Assembly (NCBI GenBank): GCA_021738535.1
Contig: JAIPBU010000017.1
Location: 1 to 64,000, forward strand
Origin: Bacteroidales bacterium
Lineage (GTDB): Bacteria; Bacteroidota; Bacteroidia; Bacteroidales; VadinHA17
DNA: 64,000 nucleotides
Direction of reading: 5' to 3'
The translations under genes and the position numbers were made by a program. Below are positions 34,348 through 41,940 of this stretch, in pieces (within the stretch, counting starts at the first letter, position 1; every line of letters starts with the position of its first letter). Under the pieces are notes generated by a model. The model was not told where the DNA came from, did no database searches, and saw nothing but the letters and a program-made list of their open reading frames with translations.

Positions 34348-35118
34348 ATGGCAGATCACAGTCAATTATCTGACAGTGAAATACGGCGCTATCAGAAACA
34401 CATTATGCTTCCGGGTATCGGGAAGGAAGGACAACTGAAGCTCAAAAATTCATCCGTACTGGTTATAGGCGCAGGCGGACTGGGATGCCCGGTGCTGCAA
34501 TACCTTACTGCTGCAGGAGTGGGAAGAATAGGCCTGATGGATTATGACCTTGTAAGTGAGAATAACCTGCAAAGACAAATCCTTTACGGTGCATCTGACA
34601 TAGGTAAGCTTAAATCTATCATTTCAAAGCAACGCTTAAGCAAACTCAATAACAATGTGGATATTGATATCCTCAATATCAGGTTCAATAAACAGAATGC
34701 CATGCCCCTGGTAAATGACTTTGATATAATTGTTGATGCCACCGATAATACAGAAAGCAGGTATGTCATAAACGATGCCTGTGTTGCAGGAGGAAAACCC
34801 ATGGTGCATGGTGCAATATACCGCTTCGAAGGTGAAGTTTCAGTTTTTAATTATAATAACGGTCCTACTTACAGGTGCTACAACCCGGAAGATGAAAAGA
34901 AATATAATAACCCTGAACCTGCAGAAACAGGAATAATGAATGTGCTCCCCGGAATCACCGGTACATACATGGCATCTGAAGTAATTAAACTGATACTTCA
35001 AGTGGGCGACGTGCTTTCAGGACAGGTCTTAATATTCAATATATTAACTAATAAGCACTACTTATTTAAAGTAAAACCCAAAAAAGAGAACAAGAAAATA
35101 AACAAATTAAATAACTAA
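34348..35118 (+). CDS. HesA/MoeB/ThiF-family adenylyltransferase
   Basis: 256 residues, starting LSDSEIRRYQKHIMLPGIG as in MoeB and ThiF. The ATP loop is VLVIGAGGLGCPVLQYL, followed by DYDLVSENNLQRQILY and the catalytic Asp in DATDNTESRYVINDACV. These E1-like enzymes activate the C-terminal Gly-Gly of a small sulfur carrier protein. The usual zinc-binding CxxC pairs are not seen: PAETGIMNVLPG stands where CAEAGVLG is normal, and the C-terminal CPVCG part is absent. Its partner carrier is not nearby. Thiamine, molybdopterin and other sulfur pathways are all possible. Confidence 0.85.
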   Translation: MADHSQLSDSEIRRYQKHIMLPGIGKEGQLKLKNSSVLVIGAGGLGCPVLQYLTAAGVGRIGLMDYDLVSENNLQRQILYGASDIGKLKSIISKQRLSKLNNNVDIDILNIRFNKQNAMPLVNDFDIIVDATDNTESRYVINDACVAGGKPMVHGAIYRFEGEVSVFNYNNGPTYRCYNPEDEKKYNNPEPAETGIMNVLPGITGTYMASEVIKLILQVGDVLSGQVLIFNILTNKHYLFKVKPKKENKKINKLNN

Positions 35119-35132
35119 AACCGGAGATTATA

Positions 35133-35840
35133 ATGAAACTATTACTTATCAGTAATTCAACCAATGCAGGAGAAGAATACCTTGATTACCCCAAGCATGA
35201 TATAAGCCGTTTTCTTGGAGAAAAACGTGTAAAGGCATTGTTCATTCCCTATGCTGCAGTCACTTTTTCCTTCGATGATTATGAAAAGAAAGTAAAAAAC
35301 AGGTTTAACGAGGTTGGACATGATATAGTATCTGTACACAACTTCTCAGACCCCGTAAAGGCTGTTGAAGAGGCTGAAGCAATTGTAGTCGGAGGCGGTA
35401 ACACATGGCAACTTTTAAAAATGACAATTGAGAACAAGCTGGTTGAGCCCGTTCGTAAAAAGGTTCTTTCAGGCACTCCATACATAGGCTGGAGCGCCGG
35501 GTCCAACATGGCCTGCCCGACAATAAAAACGACCAATGACATGCCCATACTGGAACCGGAGAGTTTCAGTGCATTTTCATTTATCCCTTTCCAGATAAAT
35601 CCTCATTACCTGGATGCCAACCCTGACGGTCATGCCGGAGAAACAAGAGAACAGAGAATAAATGAATTTTTGGTCGCTAATCCCGGCATGTATGTTGCAG
35701 GATTAAGAGAAGGTACAATATTGCACCTTGAGGATAAAAAACTGAGATTGACAGGACCCAGGAAAATGAGGTTGTTCAGGAAGGGAGATGACCCGGTTGA
35801 GTTTTCTGATAAAGATGACCTGAGTTTCCTGCTTAAATAG
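35133..35840 (+). CDS. pepE: Dipeptidase E (peptidase S51)
   Basis: 235 residues of the S51 family. The nucleophilic Ser sits in YIGWSAGSNMACP. The Asp lies shortly after in KTTNDMPI, and the His in FQINPHYLDANPDGHAGETR. The GGGNTWQLLKM loop is the family signature. PepE cleaves dipeptides that begin with aspartate, in the cytosol. It starts 14 bases after the ThiF-like gene and 21 bases before the AsmA-like gene, so all three may be in one transcript. Confidence 0.92.
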   Translation: MKLLLISNSTNAGEEYLDYPKHDISRFLGEKRVKALFIPYAAVTFSFDDYEKKVKNRFNEVGHDIVSVHNFSDPVKAVEEAEAIVVGGGNTWQLLKMTIENKLVEPVRKKVLSGTPYIGWSAGSNMACPTIKTTNDMPILEPESFSAFSFIPFQINPHYLDANPDGHAGETREQRINEFLVANPGMYVAGLREGTILHLEDKKLRLTGPRKMRLFRKGDDPVEFSDKDDLSFLLK

Positions 35841-35861
35841 CACAACATATCAAAGTTTTCA

Positions 35862-38453
35862 ATGAAGATATTGTGGAATATATTCAAATATATTGCATCT
35901 GTTGTTATTGCACTGCTGGTGGTATTGTACGTTATTGCAATACTGTTTGAAAAGGATATTTCCCGTATTTTCATCGCTGAGCTCAATAAAAAACTCACAA
36001 CAAGTGTACATACAGAGGAACTGGATTTTTCCCTGATAAAGCGGTTTCCCCATGCCTCTATCAGCCTGGAAGATATTTTCATACACTCACCAGAACAGCA
36101 AAATGACACCCTGCTTTATGCGGACAGGCTTATTCTTGAGCTTAAGATCACTGAACTGTTAAAGGGTAATTATGTTATTGACCGGGTTGACATAAAGAAT
36201 GGCACAATCAATATTACCAGGGATGCCGACGGAAAAACAAATACTGAGATATGGGAAAAGTCGGCTAAAGCAGACAGCCTTTCCCTTGCCCTGGATATAA
36301 ATAATATTTCCGTTTACAATTCCTTTTTTAGCTTCAGGGATTACCGTACAGGGATATACTCGGCAGGCAAAATAAACAGGTCAGCCAATACTATCCGTAT
36401 CAGGCAGGAGGGTACTTACATTAAGTCCGGTTCTGAATTCGAAACACACAGCATAAAAATTTCAGAGTCTTACAGGCTGGGAAAAAATGTTCCCTTTGAT
36501 GGCGACCTGGAAATAATAGTCAAACATGATAGTATCCTTATTGAGCCTTTCAATATGACTATCAATGCAGTGGAGGTGGCAGGGCAGGGATATTTTTCAA
36601 AGCAGGATGTGGGTTTTTCCTTTGAAACCACGAGGGCCCCTGCAGAAAACATCATTGAAGTATTACCTGCGGGTTTACGCAATTCTGCCGGTAAATATGG
36701 TGTTTCAGGATCTGTCTCATCAAGTATTGAATTAAGCGGAACGCCCGGAACATCCACAGGCTATAATGTTATTGCAGCTCTGAATACAACGGGAGCATCA
36801 TTCCGTATTCCTTCACAGGACATAATAATTAATGATATTAATGCCGGATTTGAAATCAGGGCTGAAACAGGTAATCTGAAAAAGTCATTTTCCCTTGCAG
36901 CAGATGATTACTCTGCAACGGTAAGTGGCAGATTAATAAGAGGATCTTTTATGACCAGGGATCTTGATAATCCCTATATTGACCTGATACTGAGGGCTAC
37001 GCTCAGCCCTGAGATGATATCCGGACTGACGGATAATGATAAATATTCCTTAACAGCAGGTACGGTAAGGCTGAATGCCCGTTTAAAAGGCCGGCTACCG
37101 GCCGGCGGGGAAAACAGGTTTATTGACAGGGTGGCACCCCTGGAAAAAAGTGTCAACCTGGGACTCCAATCGGTGAGCCTGAAAACCCCCGTATCTGAAT
37201 ACCCTTTCAGCAGCATAAACGGGAATATCATGATAGCCGAAAATATATGGTTTGATGATCTCAGCCTTGTTTACATGAATAACAATTTCGCTTTAAACGG
37301 AATGATAAAAGGCAGCCGGGGCTGGCTGACAGACAGATCCCTGCCTTTTTACCTGACTGCGGGCATCTGGTCAGACATGCTGAATATCAATGAATTGAGA
37401 AACAGTATTAATCTACAACCAAAAGGTGACAGAACCCCCGGTTTCGGACTGAACCTGGACCTTCGTTGCGACAGCCTCATAAGCGGCAAACTGAGTGCAT
37501 CTCTTTTTGATGGTAACCTGAGCTACCGTCCCGGCCTGGTTGACATATCATCGTTTTCAATGAACTGCCTGGGCGGATCACTTGAAGGAAATGCTGTTAT
37601 TGCCGACCTTCAAAGCAGAGGCTACCGTCTCAGGGCCTGGTTTGACATTGAAGATATAGATATCCACTCTGCATTTTCCACCTTTAACAATTTCAGGCAG
37701 GATCATATCAAAGCAGAAAACCTCTATGGCGCAATAACCGGCAACATCAGTATTTCGGCGCAGTCAGACCCTGATTTCAGGATCAGTACAGACAACCTGG
37801 TGGTTAATGGCGATTACCACATACTGGATGGCCGCCTGGTTGATTTTGAACCGGCTTACAGGCTATCACGCTTTGTTGATATCAGCGAACTTGAGAACAT
37901 CGAATTTTCCAGGCTCGAAAACGACCTGGTAATAAACAACAGGATGGTCACTATCCCCCTTATGAGTATTAATTCATCCGCTTTCAATATTGAACTCCGG
38001 GGAGAACACTCCTTTGAAGGCTCATATGAATATCATCTGAGGTTAAGGCTTTCAGAGCTGCTCAGCAGGAGGGAAAACAAGAAGGTAAGCGAATTCGGGG
38101 AAATAGAAGATGACGGCCTTGGACGAACATCGCTTTACCTGAAACTGGCAGGCAACAAGCAGGGATCAAAGGTATCACATGATATAAATGCCCTTGGCCA
38201 AAAGATCAGAACAGACATGGATGAGGAAAAAGTCACAATCAGGAATATATTAAATGAAGAATACGGATGGTATGAAACCGATACTGCCATTAAACAGGAT
38301 GCAGGCGGGGCCAGGCGTTTCAGGATAGAGTGGGAGGAAACTGACTCAATACAGTCCCGGCCTGATGAAAAAAACAAAAAAGAGTTACCTTTATTTAAGT
38401 TTCTCAGGAACAAAATCACAAAAACAGACAGCACCGGGAAGGGAAAACTTTAA
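35862..38453 (+). CDS. AsmA-like envelope protein
   Basis: 863 residues with an N-terminal membrane helix (YIASVVIALLVVLYVIAILF) and a long beta-rich periplasmic body. That body begins LNKKLTTSVHTEELDFSLIK and RFPHASISLEDIFIHSP, the start typical of AsmA-like proteins. Repeated short beta motifs follow, then an AsmA C-terminal-like part with GAITGNISISAQSDPDFRIS. Members of this group form extended grooves thought to carry phospholipids between membranes. The C-terminal tail is charged. The following kinase gene starts five bases later. Confidence 0.8.
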   Translation: MKILWNIFKYIASVVIALLVVLYVIAILFEKDISRIFIAELNKKLTTSVHTEELDFSLIKRFPHASISLEDIFIHSPEQQNDTLLYADRLILELKITELLKGNYVIDRVDIKNGTINITRDADGKTNTEIWEKSAKADSLSLALDINNISVYNSFFSFRDYRTGIYSAGKINRSANTIRIRQEGTYIKSGSEFETHSIKISESYRLGKNVPFDGDLEIIVKHDSILIEPFNMTINAVEVAGQGYFSKQDVGFSFETTRAPAENIIEVLPAGLRNSAGKYGVSGSVSSSIELSGTPGTSTGYNVIAALNTTGASFRIPSQDIIINDINAGFEIRAETGNLKKSFSLAADDYSATVSGRLIRGSFMTRDLDNPYIDLILRATLSPEMISGLTDNDKYSLTAGTVRLNARLKGRLPAGGENRFIDRVAPLEKSVNLGLQSVSLKTPVSEYPFSSINGNIMIAENIWFDDLSLVYMNNNFALNGMIKGSRGWLTDRSLPFYLTAGIWSDMLNINELRNSINLQPKGDRTPGFGLNLDLRCDSLISGKLSASLFDGNLSYRPGLVDISSFSMNCLGGSLEGNAVIADLQSRGYRLRAWFDIEDIDIHSAFSTFNNFRQDHIKAENLYGAITGNISISAQSDPDFRISTDNLVVNGDYHILDGRLVDFEPAYRLSRFVDISELENIEFSRLENDLVINNRMVTIPLMSINSSAFNIELRGEHSFEGSYEYHLRLRLSELLSRRENKKVSEFGEIEDDGLGRTSLYLKLAGNKQGSKVSHDINALGQKIRTDMDEEKVTIRNILNEEYGWYETDTAIKQDAGGARRFRIEWEETDSIQSRPDEKNKKELPLFKFLRNKITKTDSTGKGKL

Positions 38454-38458
38454 GTACT

Positions 38459-39613
38459 TTGGATATATACAGGAAAAAAACGATCTGGAAATTTCTTTTG
38501 CTGATATCAGCTTTTATTATCGGCCTTGGTTCCCTTTTATATACCAATAACCTTGTCAGTGATCTTAAGAATGAGGAAAAGAAAAAGGCGGAGTTGCTGG
38601 CCCGCACATGGAGAAGACTGATAAACAACAGTGAGAATGAAGAATATATTGGTTTCCTTTTTTCCATAATTGAAAACAACAATACGGTACCTGTTATACT
38701 GGCAGATGACCGGGATAATATTATCGGGTATCATAATTTCGACAGTCTCAAATTACAAAACCCCGGGTACCTGCCTGCCCAGCTGGAAAAACTAAAAGAA
38801 CAAACAGAACCCATTTTTATTGACCTTGGCGGCGGATCAAAAAATTACATCTACTACAAAGACAGTATAATACTTACACGCCTGATCTATTATCCCTATG
38901 TTCAGCTGTGCGTGATAATATTATTCATCTTGCTAGCCTACATTGCCTTCAGCATGTCGCGCAAGGCAGAGCAAAACAGGGTATGGGTCGGGATGTCCAA
39001 AGAGACAGCCCACCAGCTTGGCACACCTACCTCATCGCTTTCCGCCCTTTCAGAGCTTATAAGCAGCCGGGATCCCGGCTCCGGTATATCTGAAGAATTA
39101 CGAAGAGATGTCGAGCGACTGGAGAAGATAACAGAGCGCTTCTCCAAGATTGGCTCCGTGCCTGAATTAAAAAATGCCAATGTCCTGGATATCATAAGTA
39201 ACAGTCTTGAATACCTGAAATTACGCTCCAGTTCAAGGGTTACTTTTAATATTCACAATAAGATAGCTGATAATACCCTCATACCATTGAATGTAGCTCT
39301 TTTCGAGTGGGTGATTGAAAATCTGTGTAAGAATTCCATTGATGCCATGAATGGTGAAGGGACTATTGACATCACCCTTCACTCCAACAGCGACCTGTTA
39401 TTTATTGATGTTTCGGACACGGGCAAAGGGATTCCCAGGTCTGCACATAAAAATATCTTCAAGCCCGGCTATACAACAAAAAAGAGGGGGTGGGGCCTGG
39501 GGCTATCCCTTTCGCAGCGAATTATTGAGCTCTACCATAATGGCAAAATATATGTAAAACAGTCTGAGCCATCAGCAGGCACCGTAATACGGATTGTTCT
39601 CAGGACTAAATAA
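38459..39613 (+). CDS. Membrane sensor histidine kinase
   Basis: 384 residues, starting with TTG at 38459. Membrane helices at the N-terminus (FLLLISAFIIGLGSLLY) and near residue 150 (LCVIILFILLAYIAFSM) enclose a small outer sensor domain. The H box is MSKETAHQLGTPTSSLSAL, the N box ENLCKNSIDAM, the G1 box DTGKGIP and the G2 box GWGLGLSLSQRII. All catalytic residues appear intact. No response regulator lies next to it, so it is an orphan. It is placed in the same transcript as the AsmA-like gene, suggesting envelope stress as the signal. Confidence 0.88.
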   Translation: MDIYRKKTIWKFLLLISAFIIGLGSLLYTNNLVSDLKNEEKKKAELLARTWRRLINNSENEEYIGFLFSIIENNNTVPVILADDRDNIIGYHNFDSLKLQNPGYLPAQLEKLKEQTEPIFIDLGGGSKNYIYYKDSIILTRLIYYPYVQLCVIILFILLAYIAFSMSRKAEQNRVWVGMSKETAHQLGTPTSSLSALSELISSRDPGSGISEELRRDVERLEKITERFSKIGSVPELKNANVLDIISNSLEYLKLRSSSRVTFNIHNKIADNTLIPLNVALFEWVIENLCKNSIDAMNGEGTIDITLHSNSDLLFIDVSDTGKGIPRSAHKNIFKPGYTTKKRGWGLGLSLSQRIIELYHNGKIYVKQSEPSAGTVIRIVLRTK

Positions 39614-39616
39614 TCT

Positions 39617-39624
39617 TATCTTTG
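39617..39624 (+). promoter_or_regulatory. -7 promoter element directly before the U32 gene
   Basis: TATCTTTG lies only eight bases before the ATG at 39632, with ATTG (39593-39596) 20 bases upstream as a weak -33 box. Transcription would begin at or near the start codon, so the mRNA would be almost leaderless. Confidence 0.5.
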
Positions 39625-39631
39625 TCGCCCC

Positions 39632-40894
39632 ATGACAATCAAGAGAAAAGACATAGAGATAATGGCTCCCGCCGGTTCATACGAATCGCTGATGGCAGCA
39701 ATACAGGGTAAAGCTGATTCTGTTTACTTCGGCCTTGAGCAGTTAAATATGAGGGCCCGCTCATCTCATAATTTCACTGCTGAAGAACTACCAGGCATTG
39801 TTAAGATATGCAGGGATAATAACATCTCTTCCTATCTCACGCTGAACGTAGTCATCTATGACAAGGAGATAGAGCAGATGAAGAAAATTGTTGACCGGGC
39901 CAGGGAGAGCGGTGTAACGGCCATAATTGCTTCAGATCTCTCAGCCATCTCCTATGCCCGCGAACAGGGTATGGAAGTTCATCTTTCAACCCAGGTTAAC
40001 ATAAGCAATACTGAAGCGCTCAAATTCTATTCCCGCTGGGCCGATACTGTTGTGCTTGCCCGGGAACTGAATCTTGACCAGGTAAGATCAATCTATGACA
40101 GTATCAGGAAAGAAAATATTACAGGTCCCTCCGGAAAGCAGATAAGAATAGAAATGTTTGCCCACGGTGCACTGTGCATGGCTGTATCAGGTAAATGCTA
40201 TCTCAGCCTGCATGAAAACAACAAATCTGCCAACCGGGGTAATTGTTACCAGACCTGCCGTAAGGGATATACAGTTACAGAAAAGGAAACAGGCTATGAA
40301 CTGGATATTGATAATGAATACATTATGTCGCCAAAAGACCTGTGCACCATAGGTTTTGTAAATAAGCTGATGGATTCAGGTGTACGTGTACTTAAGATCG
40401 AAGGCCGGGCCAGGTCGCCCGAATATGTCAGGACATGCTCTGAAGCTTATAATGAGGCTGTTGAAGCCGTTATCAATGACAGCTATGACGAGAAGCTGAT
40501 TGAAGAACTCAGGCAAAAGCTATCCACGGTCTTTAACCGTGGCTTCTGGGATGGCTATTACCTGGGTCAGCGACTGGGTGAATGGAGTCATAATTACGGA
40601 TCATCGGCTACACGCAAAAAGATATACCTTGGAAAGATCACCAATTATTATACAAAATTGAAGGTGGCAGAGATAAAACTTGAGACTGGCAAGCTCTCAG
40701 CCGGTGATGATCTGCTCATAATAGGGCCCACAACGGGAGTGGTGGAACACAGGGCAGATGAGATCAGGGTTGATGACCAGAAAACCCGGCATGCAAAAAA
40801 AGGACAATACTGTTCAATACCTGTGGATACTTTTCTCAGGCGATCAGATAAAGTATATAAGTGGGCCAGGTCTGAAGACCTCAGGAAACAGTAA
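39632..40894 (+). CDS. U32 family protein (TrhP/YegQ-like, tRNA hydroxylation)
   Basis: 420 residues. It begins MAPAGSYESLMAAIQGKADS and contains the full U32 signature EMFAHGALCMAVSGKCYLS, with further cysteines in GNCYQTCRKGY that may bind an iron-sulfur cluster. Although named peptidases, characterised members hydroxylate RNA; the TrhP branch makes 5-hydroxyuridine at tRNA position 34 from prephenate. Which RNA is the substrate here is inference. The C-terminal beta barrel (KIYLGKITNYYTKLKVAEIK) is present. The gene converges on mnmH, also a tRNA wobble-uridine enzyme, with their ends overlapping by 14 bases. Confidence 0.9.
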   Translation: MTIKRKDIEIMAPAGSYESLMAAIQGKADSVYFGLEQLNMRARSSHNFTAEELPGIVKICRDNNISSYLTLNVVIYDKEIEQMKKIVDRARESGVTAIIASDLSAISYAREQGMEVHLSTQVNISNTEALKFYSRWADTVVLARELNLDQVRSIYDSIRKENITGPSGKQIRIEMFAHGALCMAVSGKCYLSLHENNKSANRGNCYQTCRKGYTVTEKETGYELDIDNEYIMSPKDLCTIGFVNKLMDSGVRVLKIEGRARSPEYVRTCSEAYNEAVEAVINDSYDEKLIEELRQKLSTVFNRGFWDGYYLGQRLGEWSHNYGSSATRKKIYLGKITNYYTKLKVAEIKLETGKLSAGDDLLIIGPTTGVVEHRADEIRVDDQKTRHAKKGQYCSIPVDTFLRRSDKVYKWARSEDLRKQ

Positions 40895-41939
40895 TATCAC
40901 GCTTAATATTATCAGCCAGCTCTATTATTTTCCCGGCATTTTCACGTGCATTATCAGATGGTGAGTCTATATACATAACATTATCCTGCGGCCTGCGGGA
41001 GAGCCCGTAAGCATAAGCTTTATCATAGTATGCCAGGACTATTTCAATTGCCGGCTCAAGGTCATTATTCCGGATGGCCTCTATTGCCTTTGCGGTATTC
41101 CTTCCTCCCAGGCGTTTTGTAATCTTCTTCACGGATTGTACCAGTTGTTCCGGCTCAAACACTCCGTAGTCTTTCAATAAGCGAGGCATTCTTGTTCTGA
41201 TGCCAGGCATCAGGGCTATAACCACGGACTTTTTCATAAGGTCAAAAAACTCACCGGGTATGTTAACAGATCCTATATTATGACTTTCATCTTCCACGAA
41301 GAGGCGCTGATTCCTGTCATTATCTTTTAGCTCATCATGCAGGAGATTTGTAAAATGTTCGGATGAGGGTTGTTCTTCCTGTCCCAATGCTCCAAAGGCT
41401 GATCCTTTATGGTGGGCAAGGGCTTCAAGGTCTGTTGCCTGTTCTCCCATCGCTTTCATTTCATGCAATATTGCTGTTTTACCGCTGCCCGTATATCCGC
41501 CCACTACAATAAGCTTGCGGGGCTTCTTGAGTTCATCCAGTATATAATTCCGGTAAGACTTGTATCCTCCTTCAAGTAAAACACACTTTATTCCGGCATT
41601 TGAAAACAGCCAGGCCATACTCTCCGAGCGGCTGCCTCCTCTCCAGCAATGCACAAGCAATTTCTTTTTCTTACCTGCTGCTTTTATGCCCTGTTTCAGC
41701 AGGGCTGTCATTTTGGGTCCTACAATATCCAGACCCTTCATTATGGCGGCAAGCTGGTTTTCCTGTTTGTAGATAGTGCCTACAATAGCTCTTTCATCAT
41801 TACTGAAAAGCGGTATGTTTACAGCGCCGGGGATATGTCCTTTCAGGTATTCTGCTGGGGTTCTGACATCAACAACAGGTAAGGTGCGTGCCAGTTCAAG
41901 AAAATTTCCGGGACCGGTTTTAGCTTCAGTATTATTCAA
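40881..41939 (-). CDS. mnmH: tRNA 2-selenouridine synthase
   Basis: 352 residues. The N-terminal rhodanese domain carries the catalytic Cys 98 in LVHCWRGGSRSESMAWLF. The C-terminal P-loop domain starts VVGGYTGSGKTAILHEMKAM. MnmH converts 2-thiouridine at the wobble position of tRNA to 2-selenouridine via a geranylated intermediate. It needs selenophosphate from SelD, which is not in the window. The length and both motifs fit the family fully. It lies one base downstream of the hybrid kinase gene, probably in the same transcript. Confidence 0.93.
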   Translation of the reverse strand: MNNTEAKTGPGNFLELARTLPVVDVRTPAEYLKGHIPGAVNIPLFSNDERAIVGTIYKQENQLAAIMKGLDIVGPKMTALLKQGIKAAGKKKKLLVHCWRGGSRSESMAWLFSNAGIKCVLLEGGYKSYRNYILDELKKPRKLIVVGGYTGSGKTAILHEMKAMGEQATDLEALAHHKGSAFGALGQEEQPSSEHFTNLLHDELKDNDRNQRLFVEDESHNIGSVNIPGEFFDLMKKSVVIALMPGIRTRMPRLLKDYGVFEPEQLVQSVKKITKRLGGRNTAKAIEAIRNNDLEPAIEIVLAYYDKAYAYGLSRRPQDNVMYIDSPSDNARENAGKIIELADNIKRDITVS

Positions 41940-41940
41940 T

